Assembly (NCBI GenBank): GCA_034430895.1
Contig: DAOUDW010000034.1
Location: 124,001-188,000 of the forward strand
Length of the DNA: 64,000 nt
Source: WVZH01 sp034430895
Lineage (GTDB): Bacteria; Chloroflexota; Anaerolineae; Anaerolineales; E44-bin32
Direction of reading: 5' to 3'
A program made the translations under genes and the position numbers. Shown piece by piece: positions 52,833-61,353 of this stretch. The notes under the pieces were generated by a model that saw only the letters and a list, made by a program, of their open reading frames with translations, was not told where the DNA came from and made no database searches. Each line of letters opens with the position of its first letter. Position 1 is the first letter of the stretch.

Positions 52833-53977
52833 TTTGCGATACGTTCGAGGTGCTGGGAAAGGAATTTCGACAACTTGCGAATTTGATCGGATGCGAGGCT
52901 GTCCGGATGGGCGAGGATTAAAGGCTTCGAATCAGTGGCGGCTTGATAGGCCAAATCCGGTGCAGGGGAAACGATTCCAGCCAATTCGAGGTCAATTTCA
53001 TTTTCAACCTGTCGCCATGGAATTTGCAGTTTTGAACGAACCCGGTTGATCAGCGCGAGATATATCTTTTCCCGCGAGATGCCATCTGAAGATAATTCTT
53101 GCAGGAGCGATCTTCCCAGGACATTGGACGGAAAGACAGGTTCGACTACGAGGATCAGGCGGTCGCAAAGTTTCAATATCGGTTTGATGTAGGGGTGCAT
53201 CGAACATCCCAGATCGAGCACGACGGTTTTACACATAGAAGAGATATTCGTGACGATCGCTTCCATTTGTGCGACAGATTGCTCCAACTCAACATCGTTT
53301 GGCGCGTGGGATGAAATCAGCAGCCGAATTCCGGAAGCGTGGCTGATGATTTCGCTCTCGACAGATCGCAAATGGATGTCCTTTAATGATCGGTTCAACA
53401 AATTGGATATACCGGCGGAATTTGCAATTCCCAGCTCAAGAGCAACGGTTCCATGCCCGGGGTTGAGCTCAGCGAAAAGCACATCGTCGCTATCTTGTTG
53501 TAAGGCGATACTGACATTCAAGGCGAGTGTTGTGGTGCCGATGCCGCCACGTGCACCTAGAAATGCAATCGTCCTTGCTTTCTCCGATGGGGTAGTTGTT
53601 GTTTGTGCTGCCCGACTCAAAACGGCTTTTATGTGTGCAGTTAACTCAGCTGGATGAGTCGGTTTGGTTAAGTAGTCATCGACACCGGCCTCGAATCCGG
53701 CGACCTTGTCGTCGACCATAGTTTTTGCAGTGAACATGATGATTGGAATGTGCGCCAATGTTGGATCGGCTCTCAGTCGGTGCGTTACTTCATATCCATC
53801 CATGTCTGGCATCATGATGTCAAGCAGGATCAGTTGAGGCGTTTCTTCTTTGGCTCTTTCGATGCCTAGGGTTCCATTGCTCGCCACAATAATCTCGTAG
53901 CCATGGCGCTCGAGCATCAAGCCTACAAGCTTTAACGTATCAACGTCGTCATCAATGATGAGAATCTTTTCAGTCAT
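52829..53977 (-). CDS. Response-regulator receiver fused to a MinD/CpaE-like domain
   Basis: The receiver (1-125) is intact: Asp9-Asp10-Asp11, phospho-acceptor Asp53 (L-L-D-I-M-M-P), Thr in F-T-A-K, Lys in T-K-P-T. From about 140 a MinD/ParA-type domain follows. Its P-loop reads G-A-R-G-G-I-G-T-T-T, where Arg replaces the signature lysine and Thr the Walker lysine, so ATP hydrolysis is doubtful. L-F-A-E-L-N-P-G-H-G and V-V-L-D-L-G keep the fold. It is related to the REC-CpaE at 16968. It is the first gene of a REC-MinD, sirtuin, kinase operon. Confidence 0.88.
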   Translation of the reverse strand: MTEKILIIDDDVDTLKLVGLMLERHGYEIIVASNGTLGIERAKEETPQLILLDIMMPDMDGYEVTHRLRADPTLAHIPIIMFTAKTMVDDKVAGFEAGVDDYLTKPTHPAELTAHIKAVLSRAAQTTTTPSEKARTIAFLGARGGIGTTTLALNVSIALQQDSDDVLFAELNPGHGTVALELGIANSAGISNLLNRSLKDIHLRSVESEIISHASGIRLLISSHAPNDVELEQSVAQMEAIVTNISSMCKTVVLDLGCSMHPYIKPILKLCDRLILVVEPVFPSNVLGRSLLQELSSDGISREKIYLALINRVRSKLQIPWRQVENEIDLELAGIVSPAPDLAYQAATDSKPLILAHPDSLASDQIRKLSKFLSQHLERIAN

Positions 53978-54016
53978 TCCGGGTGCTCCATTTGGGATTT
54001 TTCCCCGGTTGATGGC

Positions 54017-54045
54017 AGTCTAGCATAAAGCGATATTGGAGGCAA
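54017..54045 (-). promoter_or_regulatory. Predicted promoter of the REC-MinD-sir2-kinase operon
   Basis: On the minus strand TTGCCT (54040-54045) and TAGACT (54017-54022) have a 17-bp spacer and TGc before the -10. It is 20 bp from the oppositely directed promoter of the large sensor gene, so a single bound regulator could affect both. Confidence 0.5.
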
Positions 54046-54065
54046 GAAGTGATCTGGCATTGCGT

Positions 54066-54094
54066 TTGGAGTAGTGAATCCGGGATGCTATAAT
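54066..54094 (+). promoter_or_regulatory. Predicted promoter of the large sensor protein gene
   Basis: TTGGAG (54066-54071) and TATAAT (54089-54094) have a 17-bp spacer, with TGc before the -10. The leader is about 26 nt and contains GAGGCGGAG just before the ATG. Confidence 0.65.
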
Positions 54095-54126
54095 GCTCGA
54101 AGTTCATATTTTCCTTCGAGGCGGAG

Positions 54127-57100
54127 ATGTACGTTGAATGGTGGGGTTATAATCAAGGATTGGATTTCAGGTTTCCATCATCGACGATCGGATATCTGAT
54201 CGGAGGTGTTGCCCTGGCGATGCTGATCCTCCTGTATTACCGCCAGGTGCCACATGACTCACTCGCTTCGAGGAAGAGAACCGATCCATTCTGGGCGCGT
54301 CTCCCTTTTCTACTCATCGCTGCTCCTTTGTTGATCCAGGCATTTTTACTACGGTTTCCAATATCTGGAACGGAAACGTTTGTATTCCTGCCAGTAGAAC
54401 TGCGCGGACCGGCCGTGGCGGTGTTCGGCGCAATCCCCTGGCTCATTGCCGGCGGCGTTCTGGGTGTCCGTCAGGCGATCCTGGTCGGTCTCGCTGCTGG
54501 AATCGTGCGGGGTGGTTTTGAGACCTTCAGTGCGCTGACTCCTGTTTTCATGGGATTACAGGCGGGTTTTGCCGCCTGGTTGATGCGTCGGGACGACACT
54601 GGATTGCAGGGACGTGTGCTGCGCAGTTCGTTTTTTAGTGGCCTTGCCAGCGGCGTGGTGTATATCTTTCTCCGTGGTTTCGATATTTTCGTGACGACGC
54701 AAGGTGACCTGTATCGCAGCATCGATATTACCCTTTCACTTCTTGATCTTACAGCACTGGCCGTGTTGGTTGAAGCAGCGATCGGCGGGGCATTTTGTGA
54801 GTTGATTCGACGACAGGCTCCCAAACTCTGGTATTCGCCATCTCGAGATGTCGCTGGTGGATTGGGCCAATCGCTGGCTTTGAGATTGAGTGCGATTTTG
54901 CTTTTCGTCGGGTTTGTCGCCAGCAGTGTGATCTTGATCGGTGATTGGGTTTCGGCTGAGCAGTCTGCCCGTGAAATCCTCACGGAGCATATGCAACAAA
55001 CAGCCAGCCAGGCGAGCGGAAGCATCCCCTTTTTTGTCCACACAGGCAGAGAATTTAGCCGTCAACTGGCAGACGATCTCGCTGATCAAATGGCGTCAGG
55101 ATCGTGGGCGGATGAACCCTCGAACGCACTCCTGCGTGCCTACACGTTCTTTGAAAGTTTGGAAGTATACGATCGCGAACTCGGCCTTGTCGTAAGCTAT
55201 CCTGAATCTCCCAATACGACACCGTATTCCCAGGGTTTCCAATCCAATCTAGGCGCCGCATTGCGCGGAATTCCTTCGGAGACTCTCGAAATTGGTTCCG
55301 ATGTTGGTACAACCACGCGTATGGCTTTCATCACCCCCGTACTCCCTGCCGATGATAATGGTGCAGTCGGTGTGGTGGTTGGCTGGTCATCCCTGGAATC
55401 CAATCTCATATTGACGCCGTTGATCCAAAGCTTCGAGCAATTTACCTATGGATCGGCATTCGTTACCGATGAGCAAGGGGATGTTCTCATCCGCTCGGGT
55501 AGTGGGTTGGAACATCGGGATTTCGACTTTCATTCGGACAAGGTCAACACCATCAATGTCGAATACACCCAGGATGGTACCAGGCGTTTGGTTTATATCG
55601 AGGCGATCGAAGAGTATACCTGGCATGTTGTTGTTATCGTGCCGCTCAGTGAAGTCCATCGTCAGGCGCTTCAAATTACACTGCGTCTAGGTGGTTGGTT
55701 GGTTGGGGTGGGATTCGTTTTACTTTGTGCCGTTTTTATCATCAGCCATCGATTGACACGCCCACTGCGGTTGATGGCAAGGATGGCGCAATCGATCGCT
55801 CGTGGAAATCTCGATCAACCCATACCGGCAAGCGGTGAGGATGAAATCGGCCGCTTTGCATCCTCATTCGAGATGATGCGCCGTAGCTTAAAAGCCAGGC
55901 TGGAAGAGATGGGTTTGTTGCTGGATGTGAGTCAGCGGCTTTCGACCAGTTTTGATCTTTCGGAGATGCTGCAGCCGATCTTGGAAGGTATCCGGCAGAT
56001 CGCCACTGCGGATCATGTTCGTATTGTCTTAATTCCCACTCAGGAGAATGCCCCGGTCGTGAGCTTCTCGGCGGGAAATGATCCGGGCAATTGGGCGGTT
56101 CTGGATCGTCAAATTATTGCGTTAACAAAACACCGAGGTCGCTTCGTCTTGGAAAACCCGACTCGAGCCAGTGCAGTTCTCGAGCTGAAAGACCTGACCG
56201 AATCGATCGAAACATTGTCGGCTATCCCCATGAGACATGAAGATGAATTCGTAGGGGTCCTGTGGCTTGGGCATCAGATGCCGTATGTGATGACATCGGA
56301 TGCGATTAATCTCTTGTCGATCCTGTCCGATCAATTGGCTGTGGCGATAACGAAGGTGCGCTTGTATCAGCGCGCAGAACACGAGCGTATGCAACTGGTT
56401 ACCGTTCTGGAAGGCACACCGGCGGCAGTCATGATGGTAGATGCCGCAGGTCGGATTTCTCTCCTCAATCCAGCAGCGGACAGATTATTCGGGGTCAGTG
56501 AGCAGGAAAGTGTCGGGAAAGGCGTTGCGGAAGTTGTCGAAAACCCGGATCTGCGCACGATTCTGTTGGACCGGGGCATCACAGATCGCGCAACGGAAAT
56601 CGAATTGGATTCCGGTCAGATTATGTTTGCCTCAATATCGGAAATCAAGTCCGAGCATGCCGACGCCTCGGGACGCATCTGTGTTTTGTGGGACGTGACG
56701 CATTATAAGAGACTCGACGCGTTGAAGTCGGAATTTGTTTCCACGGTCAGTCAGGATCTGCGTGCACCGCTAACGCTCATGCGCGGCTACACTACCATGC
56801 TCAGTATGGTGGGGGATGTCAATGAGCAACAAGATGAATTCTTACAAAAGATACTCAAGAGTATCGATCACATGAGTAAATTGGTCGACAATCTGTTGGA
56901 TTTAGGCCGTATTGAAGCCGGAATGGGTTTGAGCGTCTCGAGTATCCATGTCGAGTCGTTGATCAAAGACGTAGTCGAATCCTATCGACCACAAGCTGTG
57001 ACCAAACGCGTTGCCATAGGAATCGAATTAATGGACGGTATGCAAGCTGTCGATGCTGATTCTGCGTTGCTGCGCCAAGCGATATCGAACCTGTTGGATA

Positions 57101-57411
57101 ATGCGTTGAAATTTACGCCAGCCAACGGTCGTGTGACGGTTCGTGCGGAACAGCGGAACGGCGACCAGCTCATCACAGTGGCTGACAGCGGTGTGGGCAT
57201 TGCGCCAACCGATCAGGCGCGCTTGTTCGAAAAATTCTATCGGGCTGGAAGTGCTGATGTACTCCACGAGCAAGGCTTGGGTTTAGGCTTGGCCATCGTC
57301 AAGTCGATCGTTGAACAACACCATGGCCGGATTCAGGTGGAAAGTAGGCTCGGTCAGGGAAGCACGTTCACCATCATCATTCCACGAAAGTCTCCCAATA
57401 CAAATCCGTAG
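54127..57411 (+). CDS. Large membrane sensor of the histidine-kinase family lacking the phospho-acceptor His
   Basis: The domain order over 1094 residues is as follows. There is a membrane module of about seven helices (1-235). A helix near 255-280 then leads to an extracytoplasmic Cache-like region (about 285-510), a second helix (about 520-545) and HAMP (about 545-600). GAF (about 615-755), PAS (about 757-860), a HisKA-like helix and HATPase_c follow. The H-box reads V-S-Q-D-L-R-A-P-L, so Gln876 replaces the His. The ATPase part is intact (N-L-L-D-N-A-L-K-F, D-S-G-V-G-I-A, G-L-G-L-G-L-A-I-V-K). It probably binds ATP but cannot act as a normal kinase on itself. It is divergent from the REC-MinD operon. 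Confidence 0.9.
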   Translation: MYVEWWGYNQGLDFRFPSSTIGYLIGGVALAMLILLYYRQVPHDSLASRKRTDPFWARLPFLLIAAPLLIQAFLLRFPISGTETFVFLPVELRGPAVAVFGAIPWLIAGGVLGVRQAILVGLAAGIVRGGFETFSALTPVFMGLQAGFAAWLMRRDDTGLQGRVLRSSFFSGLASGVVYIFLRGFDIFVTTQGDLYRSIDITLSLLDLTALAVLVEAAIGGAFCELIRRQAPKLWYSPSRDVAGGLGQSLALRLSAILLFVGFVASSVILIGDWVSAEQSAREILTEHMQQTASQASGSIPFFVHTGREFSRQLADDLADQMASGSWADEPSNALLRAYTFFESLEVYDRELGLVVSYPESPNTTPYSQGFQSNLGAALRGIPSETLEIGSDVGTTTRMAFITPVLPADDNGAVGVVVGWSSLESNLILTPLIQSFEQFTYGSAFVTDEQGDVLIRSGSGLEHRDFDFHSDKVNTINVEYTQDGTRRLVYIEAIEEYTWHVVVIVPLSEVHRQALQITLRLGGWLVGVGFVLLCAVFIISHRLTRPLRLMARMAQSIARGNLDQPIPASGEDEIGRFASSFEMMRRSLKARLEEMGLLLDVSQRLSTSFDLSEMLQPILEGIRQIATADHVRIVLIPTQENAPVVSFSAGNDPGNWAVLDRQIIALTKHRGRFVLENPTRASAVLELKDLTESIETLSAIPMRHEDEFVGVLWLGHQMPYVMTSDAINLLSILSDQLAVAITKVRLYQRAEHERMQLVTVLEGTPAAVMMVDAAGRISLLNPAADRLFGVSEQESVGKGVAEVVENPDLRTILLDRGITDRATEIELDSGQIMFASISEIKSEHADASGRICVLWDVTHYKRLDALKSEFVSTVSQDLRAPLTLMRGYTTMLSMVGDVNEQQDEFLQKILKSIDHMSKLVDNLLDLGRIEAGMGLSVSSIHVESLIKDVVESYRPQAVTKRVAIGIELMDGMQAVDADSALLRQAISNLLDNALKFTPANGRVTVRAEQRNGDQLITVADSGVGIAPTDQARLFEKFYRAGSADVLHEQGLGLGLAIVKSIVEQHHGRIQVESRLGQGSTFTIIIPRKSPNTNP

Positions 57412-57490
57412 ATTATTGCCACAATCCATTTTACCTGGCGTGTGAAATGCGATGCTTCATACCGGGACGTCGAACTGACGGTGGTTTCTG

Positions 57491-57791
57491 TGCTATAATG
57501 TCCCCCAATAATAAATCAATGGATCACCGGGAGGAGTAAACAGCCAGGCGCTGATAGAGAAGGAGCGGCCGCAGGCTGAAAGCCCCCAGAGTGGCAGCTG
57601 TTGAACGTCGCCCGGAGTGAACGCCGAAGAAAACCTTTCACGAAAAGGTAAGTAGAACGGCGCGGGAAAGCCCGTTACAGCGGACCCCTGATATTGGTCG
57701 GGGAATGAGTGCACCGGGAATTCAAACCTGGTGAAGAGAGGTGGTACCGCGGAGGCGCAGTCCTTCGTCCTCGAGGACGAAGGATTTTTTT
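57491..57791 (+). promoter_or_regulatory. T-box riboswitch (tRNA-Val sensing) with promoter and terminator
   Basis: An extended -10, TGcTATAAT (57491-57499), is followed by a leader with all T-box parts. The Stem I base is CCGGG (57527-57531) with CCCGG (57611-57615). The loop-E style AGTA (57535-57538) lies opposite GAA (57603-57605), next to the likely specifier GTC (Val, 57607-57609). The T-box core GGTGGTACCGCG is at 57740-57751. The terminator stem is 57761-57784 followed by seven T (57785-57791). The TGGT in the T-box fits the ACCA end of tRNA-Val. Uncharged tRNA-Val would stop termination and switch on valS. Confidence 0.93.
57761..57791 (+). terminator. T-box-controlled terminator before valS
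   Basis: TCCTTCGTCC and GGACGAAGGA form a perfect 10-bp stem around TCGA, followed by seven T. Its 5' arm follows the T-box core closely, so the antiterminator and terminator folds exclude each other. Confidence 0.92.
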
Positions 57792-57876
57792 GTTCTGGTA
57801 GAAGATAAGAATCATTGAAAAAGAAATCGCTTGTTGCACGCAGCAGAGACGGCATCCTTCAAGAGGAGTAATGCAT

Positions 57877-60564
57877 ATGGGAATTGATGACCTTCCAAAA
57901 ACGTATGATTTCGATCAGGTGGAGGAACGTCTCTATTCGTGGTGGGAGACGAATGGCTTCTTTAAACCCCGCATCGATCCGGATCAGAAACCGTTTGTGA
58001 TTTCGATCCCACCGCCGAATGTCACCGGAGAACTCCATCTGGGCCATGCGATGTTCGTGGCCATGGAAGATCTCATGATTCGCCACAGTCGCATGAAAGG
58101 CGTGCCGACTCTCTGGGTCCCTGGCTCGGATCATGCTGGAATAGCCACCCAGCTTCAAGTCGAACGGCAGCTTAGAAAAGAAGGCACAAGCCGAAAAGAG
58201 GTCGGTCGAGAAGCGTTCATTCAACGCGCCTGGGAATGGAAAAAGGAATACGGCGGTATCATCACACAGCAGCTGCGCCGCTTGGGCGCTTCCTGTGATT
58301 GGGGCAGGGAGCGATTTACGCTTGATAATGGTCTCTCGAAGGCAGTACGCGAGGCTTTTGTGCGGCTTTACGAAAAGGGGTTGATATACCGGGGGACCTA
58401 TCTCATCAATTGGTCGCCCGGTTTGCAGACTGCGGTCAGCGATCTTGAAGTGGAATATTCCGAGGAGCAGGGGATGTTGTATTACTTCAAATACCCTGTG
58501 GCAGACTCGGAGGACTTCATTCCCGTGGCAACGACGCGTCCGGAGACTATTCTGGGGGATACGGCAGTCGCTGTCCATCCGGACGATACGCGCTACAAGC
58601 ATTTGCTGGGTAAGCATTGTGTGGTGCCGATATTGAATCGCGTCATTCCGATCATCGAGGACAGCTATGTAGATATTGAATTCGGGACTGGTGCGTTGAA
58701 AATCACTCCAGGTCACGATCCAAACGACTATGAAATTGGATTGCGTCACGAATTGGATATCATCAACGTTCTCAATGCGGATGCCACAATGAATGAACAT
58801 GCCGGACCCTATCAAGGCTTGGACCGGTTCGAATGTCGGGAGAAATTATGGGCCGACATGGAAGCCGCTGGTATCACAATCAAAACCGAGCCCTATCTCA
58901 TGCAGGTGCCCCGTTCGCAGCGCGGCGGCGAGATCGTGGAACCGATGGTTTCCACGCAGTGGTTTGTGCGTATGCAGCCACTGGCCGAAAAGGGACTAGA
59001 GGTGGTGCGAGACGGCAAGATCAAAATCGTACCAGAGCGATTCACGAAAGTGTATTTCAATTGGCTGGAGAATATTCGCGATTGGTGCATCTCACGGCAG
59101 CTATGGTGGGGCCATCGCATTCCAGCCTGGCACTGCCGTGAATGTGGGGAGATCACCGTGGCACGGGAAGACCCCGATCGATGCGCCCATTGCAATGCGG
59201 CGACGATCGAACAGGATCCGGATGTGCTCGACACATGGTTCTCCTCCGGCCTGTGGCCTTTTTCGACGCTGGGATGGCCAGAAGATACCGAAGACTATCG
59301 CTATTTCTACCCAACGAAGATGATGGAAACAGGGTACGACATCCTTTTCTTCTGGGTGGCGCGTATGATCATGATGGGTTTGGAGTTTACCGGAGAACCA
59401 CCCTTCGACACTGTGTACCTGCATGGTCTGGTGCGCGACGAGCATGGCCGCAAGATGAGCAAGACTCTGGGCAATGTGATCGATCCGTTGGAGGTCATGA
59501 ACGAATTTGGTACGGACGCGCTTCGATATACGCTGCTCACAGGCTCGACGCCCGGAAATGACATGAACCTCAGCCTGCAGCGGGTGGAGGCCAATCGGAA
59601 TTTCGCCAACAAGATCTGGAATGCCGGCCGTTTCGTGGTCATGACGTTGTCGAAAACCGCAGGCATGCAGGGTGATTCAATCGAACCAACCTCCGCCGAT
59701 CGTTGGATCAGCGGACGACTCGCCTCACTCATCGAAGATGTGGATCGTCTTTTCGCGTCTTATCAATATGGCGAAGCGGGTCGGCAGATCTATGGTTTCT
59801 TCTGGAGTGAATATGCCGATTGGTACCTTGAAATTGCCAAGCTGCAGGTGCGAAAGGGCGGCGCGCGTGCCTGGCATACCGCTAAGATCCTGGTCCAGGT
59901 ATTGGACGCTTGTTTGCGATTGCTGCATCCGTTCACCCCGTTCGTAACCGAAGAGCTTTGGGGAAAATTGAAGGCGGCTTGCATCCAACACGGAGGCGGA
60001 TTTGGTTTTCAGCCGGAATGGGAAGATGCCCTTATCGTGGCGAACTGGCCGCGGATGGCGCCCATATCCGATGCGGATAAGAAAGTAATGAATCGTTTTG
60101 ACCTCTTGATGGACGTTGTGCGCGCGATTCGGAATGCGCGTTCGGAGCAGGGAATATCGCCCGAAACGAAAATCGCGATCACTTTCAACGCAGGGTCAAT
60201 GGCAGATCTTTTGGAAGAGCAGCAGGATTCCGTCGCGGCCTTGGCGGGAATCGATCCGGAACGAATGGAAATTCACAAGAAACTGCAGTCGCCACCTTCC
60301 AACGCTGTTCCCCTTGTGGTCGGTCGTGTAGAAGCCCACATCTCGTTGGAGGGCGTGATTGATGTTGCCGCGGAGCGCAGCCGTCTGAAGCAAGAATTCC
60401 AGGAAGTCGAATCCCAAATCGAGCGTCTGGAGAAACTATTGGCCGGTCCGTTTTCCGAACGTGCACCTGGTGATGTGGTTCAAAAAGAGCGGGATCGACT
60501 TCAGGAATTCGTTCAAGCGGCTGAGAAGATCAAGATCCAGTTGGAACGTTTGGCACAAGATTGA
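57877..60564 (+). CDS. valS: Valyl-tRNA synthetase
   Basis: This is a class I synthetase of about 895 residues. It has P-P-P-N-V-T-G-E-L-H-L-G-H-A (HIGH motif), a CP1 editing domain (T-T-R-P-E-T-I-L-G-D-T-A-V-A-V-H-P), G-R-K-M-S-K-T-L-G-N (KMSKS), W-F-S-S-G-L-W-P-F and a C-terminal coiled coil that contacts tRNA. AGAGGAG at 57862-57868 is 2 nt from ATG 57871 but 8 nt from ATG 57877, so the latter is chosen. The T-box in front makes its expression depend on uncharged tRNA-Val. The stop overlaps the TTG of the next gene. Confidence 0.96.
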   Translation: MGIDDLPKTYDFDQVEERLYSWWETNGFFKPRIDPDQKPFVISIPPPNVTGELHLGHAMFVAMEDLMIRHSRMKGVPTLWVPGSDHAGIATQLQVERQLRKEGTSRKEVGREAFIQRAWEWKKEYGGIITQQLRRLGASCDWGRERFTLDNGLSKAVREAFVRLYEKGLIYRGTYLINWSPGLQTAVSDLEVEYSEEQGMLYYFKYPVADSEDFIPVATTRPETILGDTAVAVHPDDTRYKHLLGKHCVVPILNRVIPIIEDSYVDIEFGTGALKITPGHDPNDYEIGLRHELDIINVLNADATMNEHAGPYQGLDRFECREKLWADMEAAGITIKTEPYLMQVPRSQRGGEIVEPMVSTQWFVRMQPLAEKGLEVVRDGKIKIVPERFTKVYFNWLENIRDWCISRQLWWGHRIPAWHCRECGEITVAREDPDRCAHCNAATIEQDPDVLDTWFSSGLWPFSTLGWPEDTEDYRYFYPTKMMETGYDILFFWVARMIMMGLEFTGEPPFDTVYLHGLVRDEHGRKMSKTLGNVIDPLEVMNEFGTDALRYTLLTGSTPGNDMNLSLQRVEANRNFANKIWNAGRFVVMTLSKTAGMQGDSIEPTSADRWISGRLASLIEDVDRLFASYQYGEAGRQIYGFFWSEYADWYLEIAKLQVRKGGARAWHTAKILVQVLDACLRLLHPFTPFVTEELWGKLKAACIQHGGGFGFQPEWEDALIVANWPRMAPISDADKKVMNRFDLLMDVVRAIRNARSEQGISPETKIAITFNAGSMADLLEEQQDSVAALAGIDPERMEIHKKLQSPPSNAVPLVVGRVEAHISLEGVIDVAAERSRLKQEFQEVESQIERLEKLLAGPFSERAPGDVVQKERDRLQEFVQAAEKIKIQLERLAQD

Positions 60565-61232
60565 AATCGAATAAATCTAGATCTCCAACATCTTCGGATT
60601 ACTTATCACCCGGACATCCAGAAAAGGCATGTCTGCCTTTTGCTGCCGTCATCCCGGGTTTGCTGTTTATTCTCCTCGTCGACATCGCCGCGGTTTTGGA
60701 TCTGGGTGGTGTGTTCCAACCCTATTTGGCGACATGGTCACTGATCATTGCTGTCCTTCCCTGGGGTATGCTGCTCTTGTTCCGTCAAACACCGACAGTC
60801 TTTGGCTACACGCGTAAGCGCGGGCTCGCGATCTTCGGCTGGGGAATGCTGGCGGGTGCGATTTGGCGCGGATTGAGCATGGCTTTTCTGTATTGGGTCC
60901 AGAGCGATGGAACTCAAGTGGGTTGGCATGTCACTGGATTGATGGGGATGTTGTTTTGGATTCCCTTCGTGGAAGAAACCTTCTTCCGTGGCTATATCGG
61001 TGCTTCGCTGGTGCGCAAATTCGGCCGTTGGCCGGGAATTTTGATTCAAGCTGTACTCTTTAGTCTCCATCCGGCGCATTGGAGTCAAGGGTTTTTCGAT
61101 GTCCTGAGTATATTTTCCTTCGGTATATTATCCGGTTGGCTCTATGATCGCTATCGATCGATTTGGGCGCCTTGGGGCGCGCATGCGCTGGCCAATGTTT
61201 TGCCACACATCTTGCGTGGATTGGTTGTGTAA
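60561..61232 (+). CDS. CPBP family intramembrane metalloprotease
   Basis: The protein has about seven helices and carries the CPBP (Abi/CAAX) motifs: V-E-E-T-F-F-R-G (catalytic Glu pair plus Arg), F-S-L-H-P-A-H-W, and H-A-L-A-N-V near the end. Members cleave prenylated or membrane peptides in some systems; many have no known substrate. The TTG start sits in the valS stop (TTGA), so it depends on valS translation if correct. No nearer ATG with a clear Shine-Dalgarno sequence is seen. Confidence 0.85.
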   Translation: MKSNKSRSPTSSDYLSPGHPEKACLPFAAVIPGLLFILLVDIAAVLDLGGVFQPYLATWSLIIAVLPWGMLLLFRQTPTVFGYTRKRGLAIFGWGMLAGAIWRGLSMAFLYWVQSDGTQVGWHVTGLMGMLFWIPFVEETFFRGYIGASLVRKFGRWPGILIQAVLFSLHPAHWSQGFFDVLSIFSFGILSGWLYDRYRSIWAPWGAHALANVLPHILRGLVV

Positions 61233-61353
61233 TCCCTATCGTAATTCTCATCCGAAATTGTCTTTAACCTGATTGAAAACATCGAACCGCATACAGTCGA
61301 TTCAAACAAGCAGTGGTGACTTGGTGTGATATACTCTCGTTCTTGGAGGTGTA

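Noticed and set aside
57493..57855. 120-residue minus-strand open frame across the T-box
   Set aside because: The region is explained fully by the T-box leader; the frame is a by-product of its paired sequence.
57859..58815. 318-residue minus-strand open frame over the start of valS
   Set aside because: It lies antisense to the strongly conserved valS, has no ribosome-binding site and no recognisable domain. It is a shadow frame.
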